Positions 8,575 through 17,110 of a stretch of DNA of 58,730 nt are shown here, one piece after another (position 1 is the first letter of the stretch; each line of letters begins with the position of its first letter). The position numbers and the translations under genes were made by a program. The notes beneath the pieces are model-generated. The model did not search any database. It was not told where the DNA came from and worked only from the letters and a program-made list of their open reading frames with translations. This DNA is from Endozoicomonas acroporae. GTDB taxonomy: Bacteria; Pseudomonadota; Gammaproteobacteria; Pseudomonadales; Endozoicomonadaceae. The stretch is from assembly GCF_002864045.1 (NCBI RefSeq), contig NZ_PJPV01000005.1, positions 1 through 58,730 on the forward strand. The letters run 5' to 3'.

Positions 8575-11500
8575 TTATGTGTGATGTCGCCAACCTGTCA
8601 GTATGGCAAACCAGAATAAAGAATCCAGATGAACCAGAGGGAGGGGCGCACTGTTCGCACCGAGGTTTGGCGATTTCGCTCTTGATGAACGCCATATACC
8701 CTTACGGGTAAGGTTTTTGGGAATCGGCGTCAGGTTCATCTTGATAAAGTCTTTATGCGTATAATCGGGGTAAACTGACCTGGGGAAGCGCTTTTTCCTG
8801 ATATCCTGCACATAGCGGACGTCAGGGTCACACCAGTAACCACACTCAAGTGCTGCCCTCCTCAGTGTTTCTGCCGGTAGTTTCTGGTGAATTATCTCCT
8901 TCATTGCTTCCGGTTGCATGCCAAAAGCGGTGCCGAATAAGTCTGCGGCAATTGCAACCAACTCCCCGGCCAACTGATTCATCTGCTCTGAATTGGTGTA
9001 ATCCAGTTGGCCAGTGTCGTGGCGAACTCTCAGCCAGTTGATCGCCAGCCCGTAAAAAGTTTTCCCGAGTTCAGAGATTCTGAGCAGTTGCTGACTCTCG
9101 GCACTGGTTACATCAACGTGACACCTGGTAACGAAAAGGTCGATGGTGTGTTCATTAAAGGAACGTATATCAGCCCAGTCTCTCATTCCTACGGGGGCTG
9201 GTGCGATATTTGGATAATCCTGACGCCACTGGCCCATGTTGCCGGGACAGCGCTGCTTGCTAAAAAAAGGGGTCGGTGACCAGGCTCTGCCTTCAACCGT
9301 GTCATGAAACATGGATAATGCATCCGGTGCCTGCAAGTTTTCCCGCCACAGGCGGCCAGCATCTCTGGCAAACAGTCCGAGCCCAGCGAGTGATGCCTCA
9401 ACACCGAGACCATCAACACCTTCAGTCTCGTAGGGATAATGGTGATAGAGCGCGCTGTTTTCTTCGTCATCAAATACCTGGAGAAAAGCGGAGTTGTCGG
9501 GTTCAAACGCAATCATTGCCAGGGTTGACTCAGGAACACCGGCCCGCTGCAACTTACTCAGGGCATCGGTCAGGCGAAAGATTCCCATGGGTTTAAGCAG
9601 TGCACTTTCCAGTCCCAGTTCCGCTTTATGCCGGCGAAAAAATTCAAGGTGTGGTTGCTCTCGAATAAAATCTCCCCAGGGCTCTCTGCCACCGGGCAAC
9701 TGTTTCAGGAACTTATAACGCCGATAACCGTTTGGCGTTGCTGCACAGGGAAAAGCTAGGCTGCGCCCGTAAACCGTTATGTGGCTATTGGCAAAGAACG
9801 GTTTTTCCCAGGGTTCAGGAAGCCTGGGAATGTTTTTTTCCGTATGTCTGGCGGCAAATTTTTCAACCACACACAAAAAGGCGGCGCTGCAAGCCCTGGG
9901 CGCTGGGATACTGTCAGCCCCGAGTGCAAGACCAATGAGATGCCAGGGATAGTAAGACTCATCAGGTGTATCTGCACTGCCCCGTTTAATAAACATTGAC
10001 TTCCTGTCGGCCCGTGTTTTGGTCAGATACGCAAGCAGAAAATACTGCATGTCCGGCACCATAACTCTGATCACTTGCGCAAGATATTCAATCGGTAGCT
10101 CTGAGCGCTGTACAAGCCTTGTTAATTCCAGCCCTGCTTGGAAATTCCAAAAAATATCGGTGTTACTTGCCAAAAAGCTGATAACACGTTGAAAAAAATG
10201 GTTCGTTGATTCCAGAGTGTGGTGGAAATTTGCCTCCTCGCATCTCTCGGGCAAAGGCGAAGCACTGGGAAAGGCAGTCGGAGTGAATGTCAAGGATGGT
10301 CGTTGGTAGTAGAGGTGCTTAAATAGGTACAGATACTCACTGAACCAGGTAACACTCAATGGGTGACCAAATGCAATCAGGCTTTGTATGCAGTCGATAA
10401 GGCTCTCCCCGGAGGTTAGCTTTAGCAGGCTACTGCGCCGACTTCTGACAAGGTTCTGGTCAGGTGAGATCAGTGGTAAGTCAGATACCTGATACGGGTG
10501 TTGATGATACAATCGCATCAAGGGAGTAGCACCACTGTCGTCCTTCATATTCGCCAGATCTCTGGCGGGCAGCAACTGGAACAGGTCATCATAGGCGACC
10601 CCATAACGGTTGAGAAAGGTAAAGTGTACTCCTTCACAATAGTCAGGCAGTGCTGTAGCCAGAACGTGCAGTATGTTTGCTCCCTGATTAAATCTTTGAT
10701 TGAGAATGGCCTGCCAGGAGTCTACCAACGTCTCCTTCAGCAGACCGAACATCTGCTTCTGGCCCAGAATAAAGGCGCACAAAAATAATCGTTCTCGCTG
10801 TGCGGCGTCCATGTGCTGCAATTCTTCTTTGATCAGCTGTTGATATCGTGAAGCGTTAACCTCGAGTTGATAAAGATTTGCTATAAAACGTTCTGAGTTG
10901 AGATCCGTTATGATGGATTGACTGATATCCTGTTCAGTCCGGGAGTCGCTCAATGTGTTACCCAACACCGCAAAAAGTCCGGTTATCAGATAGTGTGCAG
11001 CACATTGGGAAAATAGCAGATTGGGATTGTTGCTTAATGGAAAATAGCTATTATAGAATTCCGGGTTGTTGTTAAAACTGTGAACGGCCTCCTTGATCTC
11101 AGCGTGAGTTAAATATTTTTCCACCGTTTGCGTACTGGTAGAATCAGCCATGTAAATCATTCTTACGGCATTTATGTCCAGAAACGCCATCACAGCCTCA
11201 TCGTCACTGTTGTCCAGCACCTGCCTCAGTAACAATGGAGGAACCCTTGGGTCGAATTTATAGAACCCGAGCTCTTTCACCACACCCACACCCTCATCAG
11301 CCAGTACTTGCAACACCGATAGATTGCCAGGATAGACACAATCATGAATCAGGCTTCTGACAACTTCTTGCAAGACCGCCCGCGAGGATTCAGAATTTTC
11401 AACGCGTGACAGCTCCTTTTGAAGCCGATCCATCTTTTTCTTAAAATTGGACCTTAAAGGCGCATCCAGCCTGGCCACGGCATTTTGAATGATCGTCAGG

Positions 11501-11913
11501 CGGTTTTGCTGGTCATGGTCAGCTGTGTGGATACGACGTTTTTTCAAAGGAGGCTCAAGCTGGTGATCAAGACCAGCTTGCTCGATTTTCTTTTTTTGCC
11601 ATGGTTGTTGAGAGCGCAGTTTCCTATTAGATACGTCTCTAACCTGCCTTGTCTGGATTTGGTCCTGCCTGGCCGGACCTGGATTTATCTGAAGATCTAA
11701 TCTCTCTGGCTTGACGTTACGACTGGAAACAGGCTTTTTCGATAATTTATTCCATGCTAATGAGCCCACATAGAACGTTGTCTTGACCGGGGTAGCAATG
11801 GCATAGAGAGTGTTCCAGAATGCCCAGGAAAAAAAACCACCATTTTTGACGTTTTCCAGATTAAACCCGGGAGGAGGATAAAAAGGGGGCAATGGAGATT
11901 CAATTCCATTCAT
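8575..11913 (-). CDS. Large orphan protein, 1112 residues, with nuclear-localisation-like basic cluster
   Basis: No family is recognised. Residues 1-25 are proline rich (PPFYPPPGF). Residues 26-55 are moderately hydrophobic. Residues 100-128 are polar and contain two basic clusters, KKK at 107-109 and PLKKRRI at 122-128, spaced like a bipartite nuclear localisation signal. The rest (130-1080) is a long mixed helical region. It includes a stretch near 425-480 (GANILHVLATAL, then DDSGATPLMRLYHQH) that reads like degenerate ankyrin units. The final 30 residues are hydrophobic and aromatic. It converges on the ankyrin gene at 8555 with 19 bp between stops. The start codon has no strong Shine-Dalgarno. 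Location and size suggest another secreted, host-acting protein; this is inference. Confidence 0.7.
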   Translation of the reverse strand: MNGIESPLPPFYPPPGFNLENVKNGGFFSWAFWNTLYAIATPVKTTFYVGSLAWNKLSKKPVSSRNVKPERLDLQINPGPARQDQIQTRQVRDVSNRKLRSQQPWQKKKIEQAGLDHQLEPPLKKRRIHTADHDQQNRLTIIQNAVARLDAPLRSNFKKKMDRLQKELSRVENSESSRAVLQEVVRSLIHDCVYPGNLSVLQVLADEGVGVVKELGFYKFDPRVPPLLLRQVLDNSDDEAVMAFLDINAVRMIYMADSTSTQTVEKYLTHAEIKEAVHSFNNNPEFYNSYFPLSNNPNLLFSQCAAHYLITGLFAVLGNTLSDSRTEQDISQSIITDLNSERFIANLYQLEVNASRYQQLIKEELQHMDAAQRERLFLCAFILGQKQMFGLLKETLVDSWQAILNQRFNQGANILHVLATALPDYCEGVHFTFLNRYGVAYDDLFQLLPARDLANMKDDSGATPLMRLYHQHPYQVSDLPLISPDQNLVRSRRSSLLKLTSGESLIDCIQSLIAFGHPLSVTWFSEYLYLFKHLYYQRPSLTFTPTAFPSASPLPERCEEANFHHTLESTNHFFQRVISFLASNTDIFWNFQAGLELTRLVQRSELPIEYLAQVIRVMVPDMQYFLLAYLTKTRADRKSMFIKRGSADTPDESYYPWHLIGLALGADSIPAPRACSAAFLCVVEKFAARHTEKNIPRLPEPWEKPFFANSHITVYGRSLAFPCAATPNGYRRYKFLKQLPGGREPWGDFIREQPHLEFFRRHKAELGLESALLKPMGIFRLTDALSKLQRAGVPESTLAMIAFEPDNSAFLQVFDDEENSALYHHYPYETEGVDGLGVEASLAGLGLFARDAGRLWRENLQAPDALSMFHDTVEGRAWSPTPFFSKQRCPGNMGQWRQDYPNIAPAPVGMRDWADIRSFNEHTIDLFVTRCHVDVTSAESQQLLRISELGKTFYGLAINWLRVRHDTGQLDYTNSEQMNQLAGELVAIAADLFGTAFGMQPEAMKEIIHQKLPAETLRRAALECGYWCDPDVRYVQDIRKKRFPRSVYPDYTHKDFIKMNLTPIPKNLTRKGIWRSSRAKSPNLGANSAPLPLVHLDSLFWFAILTGWRHHT

Positions 11914-11993
11914 AGGGCGGATCCGTACTTTATCGTTTTAAATAAAGTACTGACAAAAAAGTTATGGTTTAGTTTCATTTCTTAACCCGGATA

Positions 11994-12675
11994 TTAATTA
12001 ATCCCCCCAAAACAAAGGTACTTGGTTTCCAGGTACTCTTCCAGACCTTCCTGTCCACCTTCCCGACCAAACCCAGACTGTTTAACTCCACCAAAAGGTG
12101 CCAGCTCTGAGGAAATAATGCCTTCATTAATGCCCACCATGCCATATTCCAAAGCCTCGGCCACCTGCCAGATACGAGTAATGTCCCGACTGTAAAAATA
12201 GGCTGCCAGACCATAAATCGTATCATTGGCCTGATGTATCAGCTGTTCATCAGTGCTGAATCGCACTATTGGGGCAACAGGGCCAAACAGCTCTTCCCGG
12301 AGAAAGCTCATGGAATGCTGAACATCGGTCAGAACCGGTAAATGATAACTTTCTGATCATTGGATGATGGGTAAAGATATCACCGACCTTTTCCGGTGAA
12401 TGATGCACAACAACCTGCAATACATCTTCTGGCATACCCGCCTGTCTGGCCAGTTCATACCATCGGTACAAAAAATGTGAGCGCTCTTTTGCGGGTCGTT
12501 TTTGCCAGAGTTTCTGAGCCAGGCGGGACTTCCTGATACATTCGTCAATCTCTGTTTCAGACTGCAAAGGGATATAGCCCACCACCGAGCCATCAGCAGG
12601 ATTATCGATGGCCAGAGTGAGCTCTCCGGGTTCACACAGAATACTGAGCAATGATTTATTTTTGATGTTATCCAT
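11994..12675 (-). pseudogene. gabD: Decayed succinate-semialdehyde dehydrogenase
   Basis: Three pieces of an NAD(P)-dependent aldehyde dehydrogenase of the GabD type survive in order. The N-terminus lies at 12675 to about 12460 (DNPADGSVVGYIP, KRPAKERSHFLYRW). A middle piece ends near 12340 (AGMPEDVLQVV, IRKLSFTGS). The C-terminus lies in another frame at about 12330-11994 (LREELFGPVAPIVRF, GINEGIISSELAPFGGVKQSG, ending CFGGIN). Compared with E. coli GabD (482 residues), about 110 residues are missing after the N-terminal piece and about 140 after the middle piece. The second junction also shifts frame. The lost regions include the catalytic Glu and Cys, so no enzyme can be made. It marks an ancestral metabolic gene eroded as the island grew. 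Confidence 0.9.
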
Positions 12676-12771
12676 TCGCCAGTACCTCTCTACTTATTAT
12701 GGCAGGAATAGTTCTTGATCCCTTCAATAGTAAACCAAACGTGCCTCTGAAGCAGTGACAAATACCTTGTT

Positions 12772-14493
12772 TTAATTGTTTACCATCAATGGAGTTTGAA
12801 TGTCTTCTAAAAAGCTGCTCAGCATATCGACAACATTTTGCTGCAACGGAAATTTCTCCATCTTGCGTATGCGTTCAACCATCCCTTCAATGGTACCGGG
12901 CAAATCTGGATTATCGGTTTTGATAAAGCGTAAGCAGGCGATCAAATCATCAAGAAAATAAGGATCGGTGTGTTTACATCTTTTTATAACATAAACCTGA
13001 TCCAAAATGTGATAGTTAAACATCCTAATGTCCAGATAAGCATTATATTTGCTGTTCAGCTCACTTGCCCAGGGAATATCTTTGTTCTCAAGAGCTTTTT
13101 TCAGGAGTGTATCAACAGCCTTTTGGCTCGTACAACCGCTGCTTGCCAGCCGTTGTTTACAGGCGTTTTTGGCCATAAGATAAATGTAGTAATAACGCGG
13201 ATCAAGCTTGCTTGCCAGCTTTTCCAACACCCTGTTATTCGCCGTGTCGGTGTCATCACTGGCAAACAAAGGGAAGATCAGTTCAAGCAGAAAAAACTGA
13301 CGTTCATCTACTGCCTTATTCATCGCCACTTCGAGTTTCCCAAAATCTATCGATGCCTGGTAGTTGGTCTTCAACTGGCCTGCCCACTCTAAACCTTGAG
13401 AACCAAGGGTACTGACAGCTTTCGTCATTGCAGCATCGACGGCAGTTTGATCCCAGACACCGTGACTCAGCAGCGTGTTGATAAATATCATATAATTGTC
13501 AAAAAGATTGCCATAGTTCCGATCAAAAAGCTTCGAAGAGTGATCCTGCGGTTGCATCGCAACGGTTTTTAAAACTTCACGCAGGATCACCGTACAAGAC
13601 TTGTTATCTTTATCGTATAAATTCAAGATACGTTGCAACTGATAGCTTTTTTTTGGGGCCTCATAAGATTTAAAGAGTTGTTCCTTCAATTGCGTACTAT
13701 TAAGAGAGATGCCATATTGCTCTTTCATGGCTTTTGCATAATCGAACCTGCCTATTGAAACAAAGAAGTCAAAAGCCTCTTTCTGCGCGTTTTCATTGAG
13801 CATTTTTGATTCAGCCAGTCGGTTGACCACATCCTCCGGATAGCCTTTTGCCTTCAATACTTCCTGCAAAAAATCAGAAACAATCCTTTCAGAGGCATCA
13901 TCATGGGTCATTAAATCCAGCGCCATCCGAATTTTATTTTCAGCAGAGGGTATTACATACACATGGAAAGATTGTGGCAGTGCCTGCCATAAAACGTCCT
14001 TAAATTGAGCGGCACTGAGTGTGATTCCATATCGGCTTTTCAGTTGCCACATTGCGGGAAAGTTATTTCTTCTTACCGCCTCGTCCATAAGCACCCTCAC
14101 GGCATCCAGGGTCAGGGGGGCAGTATTCACAGGTGTTTCCAGGAATGATGGTTTTGGGTCCTTGGTTTCGGCTTTTTCACTATCCAGAGGAAAATCACGA
14201 TCCAGCCCGTTTTTCGCCCGATTACCCTCAGATATTATCGTTTTACAGGCAGGACAAGTAGGAACGGACGGCAGGCTCGGATCTCGATCAGACAGATCCC
14301 GGCAATGACTATCCCAGTTGTCAGAGCATTCCCCGTGCATCAGGTGCTTACATCCCGATAATATAAATACATATTTATTTCGCCAGGAGTGACTGGGTAC
14401 TTCATCAGCATGCTGGTAATCAGTAATGGAGTTCAGACATACTGAGCACTCGTGTTTTCTGGCATGACATATCGAGAGGTATGAAACTGACAT
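12772..14493 (-). CDS. RING-H2 protein with novel helical repeats (paralogue A)
   Basis: The protein has 573 residues. The N-terminal RING-H2 ligands are C16-x2-C19, C48-x-H50-x2-H53-x2-C56 and C80-x2-C83, the canonical C3H2C3 spacing with C-x-H in the centre, so this is a different RING type from the ankyrin proteins. After a linker (84-125) comes an all-helical domain with four copies of a 23-25 residue motif, A-x2-LK-x2-Y-x5-L-x4-L, at about 157-180, 252-275, 370-393 and 475-497, spaced 95-120 apart. In places the motif resembles a PPR-type helical hairpin, but I cannot assign it. It is a paralogue of the gene at 14978-16681; the core DLMTHDDAS, MWQLKSRYGITLSAAQ and KTVAMQPQD segments are nearly identical. 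Predicted role: host-directed E3 ubiquitin ligase. Confidence 0.85.
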   Translation of the reverse strand: MSVSYLSICHARKHECSVCLNSITDYQHADEVPSHSWRNKYVFILSGCKHLMHGECSDNWDSHCRDLSDRDPSLPSVPTCPACKTIISEGNRAKNGLDRDFPLDSEKAETKDPKPSFLETPVNTAPLTLDAVRVLMDEAVRRNNFPAMWQLKSRYGITLSAAQFKDVLWQALPQSFHVYVIPSAENKIRMALDLMTHDDASERIVSDFLQEVLKAKGYPEDVVNRLAESKMLNENAQKEAFDFFVSIGRFDYAKAMKEQYGISLNSTQLKEQLFKSYEAPKKSYQLQRILNLYDKDNKSCTVILREVLKTVAMQPQDHSSKLFDRNYGNLFDNYMIFINTLLSHGVWDQTAVDAAMTKAVSTLGSQGLEWAGQLKTNYQASIDFGKLEVAMNKAVDERQFFLLELIFPLFASDDTDTANNRVLEKLASKLDPRYYYIYLMAKNACKQRLASSGCTSQKAVDTLLKKALENKDIPWASELNSKYNAYLDIRMFNYHILDQVYVIKRCKHTDPYFLDDLIACLRFIKTDNPDLPGTIEGMVERIRKMEKFPLQQNVVDMLSSFLEDIQTPLMVNN

Positions 14494-14791
14494 AATCTAC
14501 ATTCTCAGTTTAGAAGCCAGTATTCTACAGGATGGTTGGGGTTTATCTCCGACGTTGGATTTAGCTTTTTCAAACGTTTGGTTTTGTTTTTCATAAGCCT
14601 TATCCCTGAAGTTGAACAGTGCACACATACTGCACAATTATGAAAGCACACAGCTTCTCAGTTGAAAAGTTATCAGACAATGTATTCACGAGCCTAAAAG
14701 GTAGACTGTAAAGATGGTACTTCCCTCAAAATAAATATTAGTTTTCTAGTACATGGGACTTAAGGATTTGCCTCGGAATAATTTCCTCTTT

Positions 14792-14863
14792 TTGCCACGG
14801 AGACACGGAGTCACGGAGAAAAGAAAAAATCTTTTCCTCTGTGCCTCCGTGTCTCCGTGGCAA
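14792..14863. repeat. Inverted repeat of the CACGGAGACACGGAG family
   Basis: ttgccacggagacacggag begins the left arm (14792) and ctccgtgtctccgtggcaa ends the right arm (14863). The arms are about 32 bp with few mismatches and an A-rich loop, giving a very stable stem in RNA or cruciform DNA. A shorter relative lies at 48221-48270. The surrounding 483-bp gap (14494-14977) otherwise holds a smaller hairpin (14924-14956) and no gene. Confidence 0.85.
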
Positions 14864-14923
14864 GGTTTTCTCCTCACCAAGCAAATTGGAAATGTGGAAG
14901 TTATTTCCAGACAACTCCTAAGT

Positions 14924-14956
14924 ATGGCAGGAACAGCTCATGATTCCTGCCATTTT
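14924..14956 (+). terminator. Hairpin with T-run between the two RING-H2 paralogues
   Basis: atggcaggaa (14924-14933) pairs with ttcctgccat (14943-14952), followed by tttt on the plus strand. It lies 22-54 bp beyond the minus-strand stop at 14978, so it would act on that transcript as a stem without its own T-run. A half copy, atggcaggaatag, lies near 12700 in the 5' flank of the gabD remnant, beyond the stop of the paralogue. This suggests the 3' flank was duplicated together with the gene. Confidence 0.45.
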
Positions 14957-14977
14957 TAAACCATTACATATCAAAAT

Positions 14978-16681
14978 TTAACCCGGGAGGCTGTCCGAGA
15001 ATTCTATCAGCTTATCGATGATACATTGCTGCAAGGGAAAATTCTCCATTCTACATATTTGGTCAACAGCCGTTTGAATGGCATTGGGCAAACCAGGATT
15101 ATCACGTTCGATTAATTGTAAGGGGGCGAACAAATCGGCAAGATAATCAGGTTGGGTGTGTCCTCTTCTTTTTACATAATTGGCCTCTTTCAGAATATGA
15201 TTTTTAAGTGTCTCAGGGTCCAGACATGCATTATATTTTCTGTTCAGCTCATTAGCCCAGGAAAAATCATTGTTCTCAACAGCTCTTTTAATGAGTGTAT
15301 TGACAGCCTTCGAACTCCAACAACCGATCCTTTCCAGTTGTTCTTTCAAGGTTTTTTTTGCATCACGATACCCACCAAAATACTGATCGGGTTTGCTTGC
15401 CAGACTTTCCAGAGACCCGATAATCGCCACCTCGGCGTCTTTACCATTGGCGAACAGTGGGGTTATCAGTTCAAGCAGGAAAAGTTTGTCTAGATCTACT
15501 GCCCTATCCATCGCCACTCTGAGCTTCGCAGGATCCATCTTTGCCTGGTAGTTGGTCTTCAATTCGTAAGCCCATTTTAAGCCTTTGTGAGAAAGAGTAC
15601 TGACGGCTTTTGTCATCGCGACATCAACAGCCATCTGCTCCCTGACACCATGGCTCAGCAGCGTGTTGATAAACCCCATATAATTGTCAAAAAAATTGCT
15701 ATGATTCTGACCAAGAAGCTCCGGGGAGTAATCCTGCGGCTGCATTGCAACGGTTTTTAAAATGTCACGCAGGGTCACTATGCAAGGCATGTTATCTTTG
15801 TCGTACAGGCTCAAGATGTGTTTCAGATCCCAGGTACTTTTTCCTGATTCATAAGCTTTAACCAGTTCTCCCTTCAATTTCGCACTATTAATAGAGACAT
15901 CATATTGCTCTTTAATGTCTTCTGCATCATCAAACCTGCCTTTTGAAATAAAGTAATTAAGAGTCTCTTTTAGTGCGTTTTCACTAAGCATTTTTGAGGC
16001 TACCAGCAGTTTGACCACCGTCTCCGACTGGTCTCTTTTCAATACTTCCTTCAGAAAATCACAAACAACCCATTTAGAGGCGTCATCATGGGTCATTAAA
16101 TCCAGTGCCATTCGAATTTTATTATGGGCAGAGGGTGTTACATACCAATGGAAAGATGGTGGTAGTGATTGCCACAAAAGCTCTTTTAATTGAGCTGCAC
16201 TGAGTGTGATCCCGTAACGGCTTTTCAGTTGCCACATTGCAGAAAAGTTGTTTGCACTTAACGCCTTGTCCATAGAAGGCTTCACGGTATCCAAACTCTG
16301 GGGGGGGATTTGCACAGGTGTTTCCAGAAACGAAGGTTTTGGATCCTGAGTTTCGGCTCTATCACAGTGGTCCAAACAAAGAGTACTATAGACCATCCTG
16401 TTCTCCGGTTCCTTCTTAACTTCCGTTTTACAGGTAGGACAACAAGTTACTAACGGAAGGCTCGGGTCTCGTTTTGACAGATCCTGGCAATGCTCTTGCC
16501 AATTCTGAAAACAATCCATATGCATCAGGTGTTTGCATTTAGCTATGATAAACACATCTTTTTCTTGCCATGAGTGAATGTTTTTTGGTTCACCACGCAT
16601 TCTGTAAGGTATAACAGTGCTCAGACAAACTGTACAATAGTGTTTATCGGCTTGACATATCGAGTGATATGAAACTGACAT
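14978..16681 (-). CDS. RING-H2 protein with novel helical repeats (paralogue B)
   Basis: The protein has 567 residues and is a tandem paralogue of the gene at 12772-14493. RING-H2 ligands are C16-x2-C19, C49-x-H51-x2-H54-x2-C57 and C81-x2-C84. The N-terminus (MSVSY, SIC) and the sequence before the ATG (gtagatt) are shared with paralogue A, so the start is well supported. The helical domain carries the same four motif copies, including MWQLKSRYGITLSAAQ, IKEQYDVSINSAKLK, YELKTNYQAKMDPAKL and ANELNRKYNACLDPETL. The linker between RING and helical domain diverges most, while the core of 130-200 is best conserved. Predicted role: host-directed E3 ubiquitin ligase whose helical repeats bind targets. 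Confidence 0.85.
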   Translation of the reverse strand: MSVSYHSICQADKHYCTVCLSTVIPYRMRGEPKNIHSWQEKDVFIIAKCKHLMHMDCFQNWQEHCQDLSKRDPSLPLVTCCPTCKTEVKKEPENRMVYSTLCLDHCDRAETQDPKPSFLETPVQIPPQSLDTVKPSMDKALSANNFSAMWQLKSRYGITLSAAQLKELLWQSLPPSFHWYVTPSAHNKIRMALDLMTHDDASKWVVCDFLKEVLKRDQSETVVKLLVASKMLSENALKETLNYFISKGRFDDAEDIKEQYDVSINSAKLKGELVKAYESGKSTWDLKHILSLYDKDNMPCIVTLRDILKTVAMQPQDYSPELLGQNHSNFFDNYMGFINTLLSHGVREQMAVDVAMTKAVSTLSHKGLKWAYELKTNYQAKMDPAKLRVAMDRAVDLDKLFLLELITPLFANGKDAEVAIIGSLESLASKPDQYFGGYRDAKKTLKEQLERIGCWSSKAVNTLIKRAVENNDFSWANELNRKYNACLDPETLKNHILKEANYVKRRGHTQPDYLADLFAPLQLIERDNPGLPNAIQTAVDQICRMENFPLQQCIIDKLIEFSDSLPG

Positions 16682-17101
16682 AATCTACATCCTCAATACA
16701 AGCAGTCAGATTTTAATGTTGTTGACAAGCTATTCCGGATTGATACTGTCGTCTACATTAAGAACAGTGAGGTAAGCAATAAAGTTCCATTTATTTCCAG
16801 TCCATTCATCATCCGGAACTCAGCCTGATTAAAATACTTAATCATTGTTCTTAATGACGCTCAAGAATAGTTGAAAATTAGATTATGTGTTTTTTTTTGA
16901 CCTGTCAGAAAGCTTGTACGACTTTGTTCCACCAGTTTTAAAAACCTTTCGCTCTTTATGTTTATCCAGTTCTGCGACATTGTTATATGAATGTAAGTAC
17001 CAGTTGTTCAGCTGGTATAAACGTTCGTGACGGATTAGTGGGTATCAACAGGGACTTTGTTGTTATCCCGGTTCTTAGTCAGAAAATACGATTTCATTTG
17101 G
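16682..17101. other. Intergenic region with a possible protein remnant
   Basis: This 420-bp gap lies between the USP-like gene and RING-H2 paralogue B, both on the minus strand. On the same strand, 17044 down to 16883 is open for 53 codons and ends in TAA. It encodes a plausible-looking basic stretch (LIRHERLYQLNNWYLHS, then VFKTGGTKSYKLSDRSKK) but has no start codon. It could be the tail of a gene truncated by the family A repeat arm at 17074, or chance. Nothing else is recognisable. Confidence 0.25.
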
Positions 17102-17110
17102 TTAACTACT
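17074..17110. repeat. Single terminal arm of the family A element
   Basis: cttagtcagaaaatacga followed by tttcatttggttaactact is nearly identical to the right end of the elements at 1-159 and 58365-58528. The other arm and the centre are absent. The stop codon TAA (17102-17104, minus strand) and the last two codons of the USP-like gene lie inside this arm. Confidence 0.8.

Noticed and set aside
14753..14959. 68-codon frame across the 14792-14863 palindrome
   Set aside because: It translates the inverted repeat itself and has no coding features.
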